Positions 51,874 to 60,898 of a DNA stretch of 64,000 bases are shown here, piece by piece. Within the stretch, counting starts at the first letter, position 1. Each line of letters opens with the position of its first letter. Both the position numbers and the translations under genes were made by a program. The notes beneath the pieces were generated by a model that was given only the letters and a program-made list of their open reading frames with translations, did no database searches and had not been told where the DNA came from. The stretch is taken from NCBI RefSeq assembly GCF_017831975.1, contig NZ_JAFDSS010000001.1, positions 3,348,001 to 3,412,000 of the forward strand, written 5' to 3'. The stretch comes from Microbacterium terrae. Its GTDB lineage: Bacteria; Actinomycetota; Actinomycetes; Actinomycetales; Microbacteriaceae.

Positions 51874-52246
51874 GGATGCCTTGAAAACACTGGGATCGCG
51901 GGTCCCAGTCAAGGCAGGGTATACACATTTGTCGCCACATCCGGTCGGTGGCGCGCTCGACCATACTATCTGCTGACTTGAGCAGAGGTTGCGCGCGCAT
52001 CGCGATGGCGGGCGTATGCCCCGACTCGCGCAGCCCGCCGGCTCAGAAGACGCCCAAGAGCCTGTCGCCATCGTCGGCAATCTCGTGAAGATCGGCATCC
52101 TCCGCGTGCTGCGTGCGGAACGGCAACCAGACGGCAGGCGAGTTCGCAAGGTCATCCGGGATCCAGCGGTCACCGGCATACATGAACTGGTCATCGGCGC
52201 ATCGTGCTGACAAAGCGCCCGTCGCTGGTGGTCCGGCACTCTCCTG
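51874..52246. other. Intergenic region without an intact gene
   Basis: This roughly 370-bp stretch has an inverted repeat right upstream of the tRNA (GCCTTGA at 51878-51884 and TCAAGGC at 51909-51915, with inner TGGGA/TCCCA) and a possible gene remnant on the minus strand (52118-52195). No intact gene is supported. Confidence 0.6.
52118..52195 (-). pseudogene. Possible remnant of a GH43-like glycoside hydrolase
   Basis: The minus strand encodes MYAGDRWIPDDLANSPAVWLPF, which resembles the GDRW...SxYVWLPL motif near the C-terminus of some GH43-type enzymes. Sequence on either side does not extend the similarity, so it would be a decayed fragment. It lies between a tRNA and a polysaccharide locus, a plausible place for gene turnover. 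Recognition rests on one short motif. Confidence 0.35.
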
Positions 52247-52276
52247 TTGACCTGGCGCAGGACTCTCCGCTAGCGT
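52247..52276 (+). promoter_or_regulatory. Promoter of the giant secreted protein gene
   Basis: TTGACC (52247-52252), an 18-base spacer and TAGCGT (52271-52276). The operator palindrome begins 1 base after the -10 and covers the expected start site. Confidence 0.55.
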
Positions 52277-52277
52277 C

Positions 52278-52291
52278 TGCAACTAGTTGCA
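52278..52291. promoter_or_regulatory. Perfect palindromic operator, copy 1
   Basis: TGCAACTAGTTGCA, a perfect 14-bp palindrome, positioned over the predicted transcription start. The same 14 bases occur at 59388. The form is typical of LacI-family operators. Confidence 0.8.
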
Positions 52292-52354
52292 TGGATAGCG
52301 TTTACCGATCGGGTGCTGCCAGGTGACTGTGAATCGTCGATCGAAGGAGATCCT

Positions 52355-55300
52355 GTGTTCCCCACATTCCCGAGCGATCGAACGCGCCCAGAGCGCCGCG
52401 CGAGCCGCGCGACGACCGTGCTCCTCGCGGGCGCCACAACGTTGGCGCTTACGCTTTCGGTCGCGCCCGCTGCGTCCGCCGGGGTGCCGGCCGCCGTCGC
52501 GCTGAAGCCTGCTGCTCACGCCGCCGCACCGATATCCGGTGTAATCGATCGCGTGACATTCGGGGATGCTGCATCCGAGGAAGCTCATGGTTTCCGGTCA
52601 GATGGGAGCACGGTCGAATCGCGTGAGACGGGTTCGGTGCGTGTCGCGCAGCCGCTTGCGCCCGCTCAGAACCGGCTGGGTGATCTCGTGGTGACGCTGG
52701 CAGTGGATCCGGCCGCGCAGAACCACCTGAGCATGACGTTCTCAGGGGATGAGGCGTCCGCGCTCCGCACTCACCTTCTCGTGGATGGCCAATACATCAA
52801 CTACTTGGCCGCGGGCGACTACGAGTCGATCAACCCCGCGTTCGGCAGTGGACTGCCTGGCCGCACCTACACCGCCACGACGCTGCTTCCCCTGGAGTCG
52901 ACGCAGGGGAGGACACACGTCCAGGTGACAGTGCGCACGGCGGCCGCGGCGGCGACCGCGCTGGCGGCGTCGCCCTCGCGTTCGTACTTCGATGTCAGTA
53001 CCCATATCGAGGCTTCCGCGACACTTCCGACCGAGTCTGCGCGGGCCGCACTCGACGGGGTGTCTGCGGCCGAGCCGTGGGCGGAAGTCGACCAGCAGGC
53101 GGCGATCGACGGGTACCGGACATTGCAACTTTCGCGTGTTGCGTCGATCGCGGCGAAGATCGACGCGGGCCCGACCGGCATCCCTGACATCTCCAAGTAC
53201 GCGAACGAGCTGCGCTATTACGCCGAGGCGCTGACGAGCAGTTGGTCGCCCGACGACACGGCGGACGAGCGGCGGGCGGCGCTCGAGCGCATCTTCGCTG
53301 CGATCGACCGCTACACCGTGCGCTACTACGCCGACGTGCGATCCCTCGGCAGCGGAGGTCATCAGTCCGACTGGGGCGGGTACTACGCAGAGCTCGGTGA
53401 GGCACTGTACATCGTCGAGAACTTCATCGCGGATGACTCGATCCTCGGTCGTGACGCGTTCGAAGAGTTCCTTGCGCAGCCCTTCGAGACGGGCACCGTC
53501 GACGGCCCCAACTCGATCGCGAGCGCTGACTGGGGTGGAGATTCACTCTCCAGGGGCGAAGCGTGGGAGCGGGTCTTCAAGGCGAACTTCGACTTCGCGC
53601 GCTCGCGTCTGTCGTACATCTCGAATCAGGTGCACTACACGTACGAGGGCGCATGGCGGTCGCACGAGGGTCTGCGCATCATCGGCTCGGACTTCTACGA
53701 GGGCCGCGAGCGCAGCCATGAGATCCTTCGCGAGATCTGGGGCATCTCGCCGTTCCTCGGCGAAGAGGTGCTCGTCGGTGCGGACGGTGAGGAGCTCGAC
53801 GTCTACCACTCGCTCTTCAACCACGACGACAATGCGGAGTACACCGACGACTACGTGCAGGTGATCATGCGCGGCCTCGCCCGGAGCAAGGTGGACGAGG
53901 AGGGTGATGTCATTCGCCGACTCCCGTACGGAACGTCGTACACGTCCATCAGCGCCGAGGCGCTGCTCCGTGAAAACCACTACGTGGGCAACTACGGGGA
54001 GACGGCGAACTGGATCCCCGCGTACTTCTGGCGAACGTGGGGTCACGCGGGTGACGAGGAGATCAACTCTGAGCTGCTCCGGCAGGCGCTGAAGAACCTG
54101 CACTCGCGCGCGCTAACCCGCTACCAGGGTGTGACAGCCGACGGCGACCGGGCGATGTTCATGGAGCAGATCGTCGACGACCGGAACACGGCATACCCCG
54201 GCAAGCTGGCGTATGCGACTGAGACGGCTGTCAACCTCGGACTGATGTACGTGTCGCTCGAGCAGCACATGGCCGATAACGCCGAGCTGTACGAAGGTGA
54301 CGAGTGGGACGAGTACTGGCAGTACGCCCGCGAGGGTGTCGGGATCATGCAGCAGCAGCTCGTCGACAATCAGTACTTCCCCTACTTCTCCAGCGGCACC
54401 CGTGCCACTCCGCAGGTCAACAAGGACCACCGACTTCCCGAGTCGTGGGCCTATCTGAACGGGGGACGCGAGGCTGCTCTGGGCGAGGCTGCGGCGGGAG
54501 CCGTGCTTCCGAACACCGACCTCGCTCTGTACTCCGACGCTGAGCGATCGACACTCGGGGTCGACGCGGACGAGCTCGACACACCCAGCGTGTGGGTCGA
54601 CATAGACAACCTGTTCGTCCGCATGCGGGACGGGTCGACGACCATTCTCGGTTCCCTCGCGATGCGCAACTACGGCTACCTCGCGAACGGTCGCCTGCAC
54701 GTCCAGCGCGACGGCAACGAACATCTGGTGCAGATCGCCACGACCGGTGTCTTCCAGTACAAGGAGACCACGACCATCGGTGAGGGTGTCAGCAACCCGA
54801 TCTTCGTCGACCCTGACGCGGACGGTCCTCGGCCGGGCAACGCCCGCGCAGGACAGATCGTACCGATCACGTTCCAGCCCGGCGTCGGTAAGGTGGTCCG
54901 CGACAACTTCACCGCGGACACCCCGTACTCCGGCTACCCGGATCTGATCCGCGCTGTCTACGGTGACTACCTGTTCGCGGTCAACACCACTCGCGAGGCA
55001 TACGGCAACGCGAAGGAACACGTCGTCGCGCTTCCCGAGGGAATCAAGGCGCGTACGGTCCTCGACCTCGTCTCCGGGCGTGAGCTCCGAGTTCACAAGG
55101 GCGGCGTGACCGTCCCGTCGCACACTGCCGTAGTGCTGCGCATCGCCGATGCCGACAAGGCTCCGAAGACTCCAGAGCGAGTGGATGCCGTCGCCCTGAC
55201 TCCCTCACCGACGGGTGTCGTCGTCTCGTGGCGACTTGCTCCTGGTGCGACGAGCTACCGCATCGAACGAGAGGGGAGGAACGGCCGCTTCGATGTCGTG

Positions 55301-57700
55301 GCCCGCAAGGTCGCCGGATCGACGTACCTGGACGATGACGTGAAGAGCGGAACCCATCGTTATCGGGTCATCGCGCTCAACGGCAAGACCGAGGCGGCTG
55401 CATCCGAGGTGCGGACGGCGACCGTCGGGGGGAGTGCTCTCAAGAAGGGCTGGGAGAACACGTCGGTCGGCGCGGTGGGGCAGCCCTCGGTCGATGTCCG
55501 CAACGACCGCATCCGCATCAGCAGCGCAACAGCCTCTGGATACGGCATCGGAGATGACTTCATCATCTACGACCGGTTCGCCGAGGATTCGCTCGCCCAG
55601 GTCACCACCGCGCACACCGGTAGCTACTCGCTGTCGGCGCGCCTTGCGGAGCACTCCGGCGAGGTCTCGGGGCTCACCGTCCGCGGTGGTGCGGACGAAG
55701 TCGCTCCGTACGTCTATCTGGGCGCGCGCGCAGACGGTCAACTCGAGATCCGGCAGCGCACCCTGGACACCCGTGTGAACCTCGTCGGATCCGCGGGCGG
55801 TGCGGGGACGACGCGCTCCGACCAGACGTCGCCACGGACGATCGCCCTGGACCTCAACCTCGCCCAGCACCCCTATCTGCGCTTGGACCGTGACGCCGCC
55901 GGGCAGCGCGTGATCGCCCTCGTGTCAGCGGACGGGAAGGTGTGGACACCGGTTGCGCAGCTTGCGCTGTGGACAGCCGGAGGTACGCACGCCGGGGTCG
56001 TCGCAACGAGCGCGGTGACTGCCGACAAGGTCTCGCTCGACGCCTTCGCGGCGGACGAAGTCGTGGCGTCGGCTCGGCAGGCGGACCAACGCGTGTCGCT
56101 GGTGTGGAACCGCCCGGACTCGGCATCGGCGTTCCGCATCTACCGCACCTTCGATGCCAAGGCGGCCGTGAAGAAGCCACGCGGTGACGCATGGTCGATC
56201 GTCGTCGATGGAATCACCGATGCGGGCTACACCGACAGCCTCGTGGGCAAGGACGCGTGGTACGTCATCGCCTCTCTCGACGAGAACGGATCCGTCATCG
56301 AGACCAGCCGCGCTGTCGGGGCCTCCGGGTACCCGCTGGCGTCACTCATCGAAGCGGCCCGAGCGATCGATCTGACCGGCTTCACGGCCGCCAGCGCCAG
56401 CCTCTACCTCGCCGAGATCGACGCGATCGAAGCCGAGGCGAATGCCGAGGATGCCGATCACAATGCACTGGCGGTTCGACTGGAGGCTGCCCCGGACCTG
56501 CTCGTGCAGCTCTACATCGACGGGTTCGAGACATCGACCGCAGACCGCTGGGCAGCCCTGCGGACGACCAGCACGCCCACTGCCTACACCCAGGAGGTGA
56601 GCCAGGACCCCTCACAGGCGCGCTCCGGATCAGGGGCACTCGTCATCAGCAACGCCGGCGCGGACCGAAACGCCGCCCACAACGCGTGGTTCACGAACAT
56701 CTCGAGTCCGTTCCAGATCGACGCCGCGCCGCAGACCACGTATCGAGTGTCGTTCTCGTACCGTCTCGAGGACTACGCGTACGCGTCGGGGGTGGGCGCC
56801 TACCTGTTCCTTCGCGGATACAACGGATCGAGCGCGCCGGAACCGGAGACGCGGTTCTGGCTGCAGGAGCCGAGCACCCCGGACGGTGAATGGAAGAACT
56901 TCACGACCCTCCACACCACTGGTGCCGCCGCGATCGACCGCTTCGTTGCTCAGTTCGGCCTGCGTGGCTCGACCGGAACCGTGCGCATCGACGACCTCCG
57001 GATCGAACCCGTCGACCTTCTGACGGAGCTCGTCTCGGATGCGCGTCTCGTCGACCTCTCGGACTACACGCCCGCCAGCGCTGCGGCGTACACGGCTGAG
57101 ATCGATGCGATCGCCGAGGCCGCCGGCGCGCCGGAACCCGACACGGAGGCGCTCATCGCACGCGTACGCGCCGCGGCGTCGCTTCTGGTGCAGGTGTTCA
57201 CCGAGGGCTTCGAGGGCAACGCGGCGGGCAGGTGGGCAGCAGGACGTGCAGGTGGCGCCCCCGACACATACGTCGGTGTCATCGAGTCGAACGCTGACAC
57301 AGCACATGCCGGTGACGGCTCGCTCGTGTTCACCAACTCCGATCCCGTACTGAACGCGGCGCACAATGTCTGGTTCACCAACGCGGCGTCGAGCGTACCG
57401 GTGCAGGTCGCCCCGTCGACGACGTACCGGATCCGGTTCAGCTACCAGCTCACCGACTTCTCACACGCGCCGACAGTCGGTGCGTACCTGTTCGCACGAG
57501 GATTCTCCGGGACAACGGGAGGTGCCGAGACCCGGTACTGGTTCCGCGAGCCGACATCGGCCGGGGAGTGGCGGCAGTTCGACACCACACTGACGACCTC
57601 GTCTGCGGCCGTCGACCGGCTCGTGCTCCAATTCGGGCTGCGGGGCTCGGTCGGCACGTTCCGTGTCGACGACGTACGCATCGATCCGGTGCAGCCGTAG
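52355..57700 (+). CDS. Giant secreted multidomain protein, probable polysaccharide-active enzyme
   Basis: A 1781-residue secreted protein. Signal peptide (basic RPERRASR, hydrophobic 21-36, cleavage near APAASA/GV at 42-43). About 60-195: a beta-sandwich (SFSGDEASALRTHLLVDGQYI-like), as in GH127-associated domains. About 235-720: long alpha-helical region resembling alpha/alpha-toroid lyases (GGYYAELGEALYIVENFI, GAWRSHEGLRIIGSDFYEG, NYGETANWIPAYFW). About 720-935: beta-rich. 938-1028 and 1234-1325: fibronectin III domains. 1031-1232: a jelly-roll, DUF1349-like domain. 1327-1552 and 1553-1781: two copies of a 226-residue unit (short helix plus carbohydrate-binding-like jelly roll). I did not recognise the catalytic family. 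GTG at 52355 follows AAGGAGA. It is controlled by the palindrome at 52278 and terminates at 57721. Confidence 0.78.
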   Translation: MFPTFPSDRTRPERRASRATTVLLAGATTLALTLSVAPAASAGVPAAVALKPAAHAAAPISGVIDRVTFGDAASEEAHGFRSDGSTVESRETGSVRVAQPLAPAQNRLGDLVVTLAVDPAAQNHLSMTFSGDEASALRTHLLVDGQYINYLAAGDYESINPAFGSGLPGRTYTATTLLPLESTQGRTHVQVTVRTAAAAATALAASPSRSYFDVSTHIEASATLPTESARAALDGVSAAEPWAEVDQQAAIDGYRTLQLSRVASIAAKIDAGPTGIPDISKYANELRYYAEALTSSWSPDDTADERRAALERIFAAIDRYTVRYYADVRSLGSGGHQSDWGGYYAELGEALYIVENFIADDSILGRDAFEEFLAQPFETGTVDGPNSIASADWGGDSLSRGEAWERVFKANFDFARSRLSYISNQVHYTYEGAWRSHEGLRIIGSDFYEGRERSHEILREIWGISPFLGEEVLVGADGEELDVYHSLFNHDDNAEYTDDYVQVIMRGLARSKVDEEGDVIRRLPYGTSYTSISAEALLRENHYVGNYGETANWIPAYFWRTWGHAGDEEINSELLRQALKNLHSRALTRYQGVTADGDRAMFMEQIVDDRNTAYPGKLAYATETAVNLGLMYVSLEQHMADNAELYEGDEWDEYWQYAREGVGIMQQQLVDNQYFPYFSSGTRATPQVNKDHRLPESWAYLNGGREAALGEAAAGAVLPNTDLALYSDAERSTLGVDADELDTPSVWVDIDNLFVRMRDGSTTILGSLAMRNYGYLANGRLHVQRDGNEHLVQIATTGVFQYKETTTIGEGVSNPIFVDPDADGPRPGNARAGQIVPITFQPGVGKVVRDNFTADTPYSGYPDLIRAVYGDYLFAVNTTREAYGNAKEHVVALPEGIKARTVLDLVSGRELRVHKGGVTVPSHTAVVLRIADADKAPKTPERVDAVALTPSPTGVVVSWRLAPGATSYRIEREGRNGRFDVVARKVAGSTYLDDDVKSGTHRYRVIALNGKTEAAASEVRTATVGGSALKKGWENTSVGAVGQPSVDVRNDRIRISSATASGYGIGDDFIIYDRFAEDSLAQVTTAHTGSYSLSARLAEHSGEVSGLTVRGGADEVAPYVYLGARADGQLEIRQRTLDTRVNLVGSAGGAGTTRSDQTSPRTIALDLNLAQHPYLRLDRDAAGQRVIALVSADGKVWTPVAQLALWTAGGTHAGVVATSAVTADKVSLDAFAADEVVASARQADQRVSLVWNRPDSASAFRIYRTFDAKAAVKKPRGDAWSIVVDGITDAGYTDSLVGKDAWYVIASLDENGSVIETSRAVGASGYPLASLIEAARAIDLTGFTAASASLYLAEIDAIEAEANAEDADHNALAVRLEAAPDLLVQLYIDGFETSTADRWAALRTTSTPTAYTQEVSQDPSQARSGSGALVISNAGADRNAAHNAWFTNISSPFQIDAAPQTTYRVSFSYRLEDYAYASGVGAYLFLRGYNGSSAPEPETRFWLQEPSTPDGEWKNFTTLHTTGAAAIDRFVAQFGLRGSTGTVRIDDLRIEPVDLLTELVSDARLVDLSDYTPASAAAYTAEIDAIAEAAGAPEPDTEALIARVRAAASLLVQVFTEGFEGNAAGRWAAGRAGGAPDTYVGVIESNADTAHAGDGSLVFTNSDPVLNAAHNVWFTNAASSVPVQVAPSTTYRIRFSYQLTDFSHAPTVGAYLFARGFSGTTGGAETRYWFREPTSAGEWRQFDTTLTTSSAAVDRLVLQFGLRGSVGTFRVDDVRIDPVQP

Positions 57701-57720
57701 GCTGACGCGCCCCGGTAGTG

Positions 57721-57757
57721 AGAATGGTCCCGCCCCCGAAGAGGGCGGGACCATTCT
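57721..57757 (+). terminator. Strong terminator after the giant gene
   Basis: A 15-bp perfect stem AGAATGGTCCCGCCC (57721-57735) with 57743-57757 and a 7-base loop. It may also serve the convergent GH28-like gene. Confidence 0.88.
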
Positions 57758-57787
57758 GTTCGCAAGAAGCCCGCGGGGCGGTTGGTG

Positions 57788-59173
57788 TCACCCCGTCGCG
57801 GACGCGGGGCTCAGGACCGTGATGTCCTGGTTCAACACGGTGCATCCTTCAATGGCGTAGGGCGGGCGTGCGTCCGGATTCTGTGCTTCCAGCACGATCG
57901 CCTCCAACCGCAGCTGCTCGACGTTGCGGATGTCGAGGAACGTCGTGCGGCTCCATGTCGGGTAGTAGTTCGACGATTTGCCCTCGGTGCTCTGCTCGAG
58001 TGCGTCGACCACCACGGGGTAGTCGTCGAACGGGCGCGACGGCTCCTGCACTCCACCCCACGGGACGTAGGTGATGTCGCGGAGGGTGAGGTGCCGGATG
58101 GGCCTGCTCCGTGCGGCATCCACGCGGATGCCGGCGAACTCGGGCGTGCCCTGGATGTCGTGGTCGAACCTCCACTGCTCACGGTCCATGTCTTCGGAGT
58201 CGACCGCGGTCAGCCCCGCGATCCGAACGTGGGACAGCTCGCCGATCGGGGGCATGTGATCGAGCTCCTTCGACGATCCCAGGTCGTCGGGTTCGAACCG
58301 GTTGTTGAGCAGCATCCACACCGGGCGACGGACGTCGTGCATGACAACGTCGCTGATCGCGATGCGGGTGATCGTGCCGCCCTCGGTGCATTCCATCTTC
58401 ACGCCTTCGCGGAGCACGCGGTTCATCGTGATGCCGCTGATGGTCACGTCACTGATCGTGCCGATCGATTTCAGGCCGATGCGGATGCCTGCGCACACAG
58501 AGCTGAGTTCGCAGTCGCTGATGTGGATGTTCTGCGTCGGAAAATCCTTGCTGGAGGACTGCAGGCAGATGTTGTCGTCGGTGCCGACGATGTGACACCC
58601 GCGCACGAAGACGTGCTCGCAGCCGTCGAAGTTCAATCCGTCGCCGTTGAAGTTCGACTCGTTGTGGATGCGCACGCCCTCGACCCATATCCAGCGGGAG
58701 TCGAGGAACGCCGTCGTCCAGCCCGCAGCGTCGAGAAGCTGGATGTCGCGCACGCGCACGTGGCTGGCGCGGAGCGTGCGCAGCATCATCGCGCGCTGGC
58801 CGGTGTCCCGCTGCGGGAACGCCGGCCCGTTTCCATTGATCTCCCCCGGGCCGCTCAGCGTGACGTGCTCCACGTCACGTGCCAGCAGAAGACACCGGTC
58901 GAGCTCGGGCTCATTGCGGTATCGGTTGTGGTGGACGTCTTCCGGATAGTCCGCGATATCAGGGCTGGCGAGAAGTCGAGCCGAAGCGGAGATGTGCAGC
59001 TCTACACGCGACCGGAGGAAGAGCGTTCCGGTCAGGTACGTTCCATCCTCCACTTCGACACGGCCGCCGCCGGCCGCCGCGCAGGCGTCCAGCGCGGCCT
59101 GAAGTGCAGCGGTGGCGAGCGTCAGGCCATCGCCGATGGCGCCGAAGTCCCGCGGGTCGAAGGTGCGTGTCAT
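57788..59173 (-). CDS. GH28-like right-handed beta-helix enzyme (polygalacturonase/rhamnogalacturonase relative)
   Basis: A 461-residue pectate-superfamily beta-helix protein without a signal peptide. N-terminal FGAIGDGLTLATAALQAALDACAAAGGGRVEVEDGTYLTGTLFLRS is typical of GH28. Catalytic aspartates appear as NGDGLNFDG (Asp178) and GTDD (Asp199, Asp200), and RxGVKM (Arg255, Lys259) matches the RIK motif. The usual GHG is replaced by CAGIRIG, so His is missing. It probably hydrolyses imported galacturonide or rhamnogalacturonide oligomers. The ATG at 59173 follows AGAG; the frame continues upstream to the operator but without family sequence. It is divergent from the transporter operon. Confidence 0.85.
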   Translation of the reverse strand: MTRTFDPRDFGAIGDGLTLATAALQAALDACAAAGGGRVEVEDGTYLTGTLFLRSRVELHISASARLLASPDIADYPEDVHHNRYRNEPELDRCLLLARDVEHVTLSGPGEINGNGPAFPQRDTGQRAMMLRTLRASHVRVRDIQLLDAAGWTTAFLDSRWIWVEGVRIHNESNFNGDGLNFDGCEHVFVRGCHIVGTDDNICLQSSSKDFPTQNIHISDCELSSVCAGIRIGLKSIGTISDVTISGITMNRVLREGVKMECTEGGTITRIAISDVVMHDVRRPVWMLLNNRFEPDDLGSSKELDHMPPIGELSHVRIAGLTAVDSEDMDREQWRFDHDIQGTPEFAGIRVDAARSRPIRHLTLRDITYVPWGGVQEPSRPFDDYPVVVDALEQSTEGKSSNYYPTWSRTTFLDIRNVEQLRLEAIVLEAQNPDARPPYAIEGCTVLNQDITVLSPASATG

Positions 59174-59387
59174 CTCTGCTCTGTCCCATTCCCGCCATCC
59201 GATGGCTCGGTGATCAGCGCGCGCGTGCGGTCGAACGGATGCCACCGGTCGTCGTACCGCCCGGAGCCGCTGGCGATCAGTGCGCGCATCGAGGATTCCT
59301 CTCGTATCGTCCGGCCCATTCTCGGCGACATCGCTCATCACTTCAGCGATGAGGTTGCGGAATCGGACCGTCGAGATCAAACTGTAA

Positions 59388-59401
59388 TGCAACTAGTTGC
59401 A
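59388..59401. promoter_or_regulatory. Perfect palindromic operator, copy 2
   Basis: TGCAACTAGTTGCA again, identical over 14 bp to 52278-52291, in the divergent region between the GH28-like gene and the binding-protein gene. It lies at the promoter side of both, so one repressor could control both directions. Confidence 0.8.
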
Positions 59402-59482
59402 AAAAACTCTGGAAAACGCCTTCCTCCTGAGTTACGCTTCGAGCGGCGGACCTGATCCGGCCGAAAAATCAAGGGAGATGAA

Positions 59483-60826
59483 ATGACAATCGCAACGACG
59501 CGGACGCCTGCAGGCCGCATCGCAATGGTGGCTGCTGGGGCGGCTGTGTCGGCACTCGTTCTGGCCGGTTGCAGTGCATCCGGTGGTGACGAGGCTTCTG
59601 CCGACAAGACCACGATCCGCTTCCTCTATGCCACGGGCGACGAGACATGGAACAGCACGGTCGACGCGTTGGTGACCGCTTTCAACGAGCAGAGCGAGAC
59701 CACGACCGTCGAACTCGACCCCCTCCCGGCCGGCACCGACTACGCCACCGCACTCAAGACCGTTGACGCCACGGGGAAGTGGCCCGCGGTAGTCGACATG
59801 CGCGACACACTCACGTACGTGAGCGCGGGCAAGCTCGCCCCGATCCCGGAGGAGGTCACCTCGCTCCTCGAAGCGGACGCCTTCGCCGCTGCCGCCGACG
59901 GCAACGTCTACACGACCCCCTACAGCGCCCTCAACGGTGAGCTCGGCATCAACATCGTCTACAACAAGGACTACTTCGAGGAGAACGACCTTCAGGTCCC
60001 TGAGACCTACGACGAGTTCATCGAACTGCTGGAGGACATCAAGGCCAACGGCGACGTGCCGCTCGCGACCGCCGCTGCGGAGATCTGGCCGTCGGACCAG
60101 CTGTGGAAGTCGCTCGCTGCGTCGACGTTCGCCGAGTACTCGGAGGACGGCGGCTATTGGAACGTCGCCGCTGCCGGCGATGCCTCAGTCGCGGACCTGC
60201 GTGAGCCGCTCGAGAAGCTCGAGTACATCACCGACAACTTCGTCCTCGACGGCTGGCAGTCCACCGCAGACGCGCAGACGACGACGCTGCTCGTGAACGA
60301 GCAGGCCGTCATGGCGACCTCGTCGGCCGGGCTGGGACGCCTCATGGACATCAGCAAGGTCGCACCGGACTTCAACGCCGGCATGTTCATCGTCCCCGCT
60401 GAGGACGGCAACATCTACGTGCTGAAGAACAGCCCCGTGGGCGACACCGCCGGCGGCCTCGCGATCTCGTCGCAGGCCGCGGAGAACGAGGACGAGTACG
60501 CCTCGGCGATCGAGTTCCTCGAGTACTTCTACTCGGTCGACGCAGCGAACCTGATGCAGGAGAACGGCTGGCTCTCGCCCAACATCGTCGCCTCCGACGA
60601 GGTCGTGCAGAACGACTCGATCCCCGGTGCCGCCGACTACTTCGGCCTGCTCGAGAACCCGAACCTCGTCTGGTACGAGAACGCGCCCGAGTTCTCGACG
60701 TTCGGGTCGGTGAACACGTTCTTCCGCCAGGCCCGCATCGAGATGCAGGACCACCAGACGACGATCGACGAGGCGATCGCGAAGACCCAGGCCGAACTCG
60801 AGACGCAGGTCGCGGCGGCCGAGTAA
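59483..60826 (+). CDS. Sugar ABC transporter substrate-binding lipoprotein
   Basis: A 447-residue family 1 solute-binding lipoprotein (lipobox LAGC, Cys30) with typical lobes (TIRFLYATGDETWNSTVDALVTAFNEQ, GELGINIVYNKDYFEENDLQVPETYDEFIELLEDI). Its sequence differs clearly from the binding protein of the first locus, so the ligand probably differs. The AAGGGAG ribosome binding site precedes the ATG. It opens a four-gene transporter unit under the palindrome at 59388. Confidence 0.92.
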   Translation: MTIATTRTPAGRIAMVAAGAAVSALVLAGCSASGGDEASADKTTIRFLYATGDETWNSTVDALVTAFNEQSETTTVELDPLPAGTDYATALKTVDATGKWPAVVDMRDTLTYVSAGKLAPIPEEVTSLLEADAFAAAADGNVYTTPYSALNGELGINIVYNKDYFEENDLQVPETYDEFIELLEDIKANGDVPLATAAAEIWPSDQLWKSLAASTFAEYSEDGGYWNVAAAGDASVADLREPLEKLEYITDNFVLDGWQSTADAQTTTLLVNEQAVMATSSAGLGRLMDISKVAPDFNAGMFIVPAEDGNIYVLKNSPVGDTAGGLAISSQAAENEDEYASAIEFLEYFYSVDAANLMQENGWLSPNIVASDEVVQNDSIPGAADYFGLLENPNLVWYENAPEFSTFGSVNTFFRQARIEMQDHQTTIDEAIAKTQAELETQVAAAE

Positions 60827-60830
60827 GGAC

Positions 60831-60869
60831 TCGCGGCCGGGTGGGGCGTCCGTTCCCACCCGGCCGCGA
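60831..60869 (+). repeat. Stem-loop between binding-protein and permease genes
   Basis: A perfect 15-bp stem (TCGCGGCCGGGTGGG, 60831-60845, with 60855-60869) and 9-base loop. Same position as the stem-loop of the first transporter operon. Confidence 0.75.
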
Positions 60870-60898
60870 CATCTCATCCGTGTCCGAAGGAGGACGAC

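Noticed and set aside
52043..52282. 79-residue minus-strand gene upstream of the giant gene
   Set aside because: No ribosome binding site; only a 22-residue internal stretch resembles a known motif, so it was recorded as a possible remnant.
51493..52354. Genomic island or integrative element bounded by the tRNA duplication
   Set aside because: No integrase, transposase or conjugation gene is in the window, and base composition looks the same on both sides, so I kept only the repeat observation.
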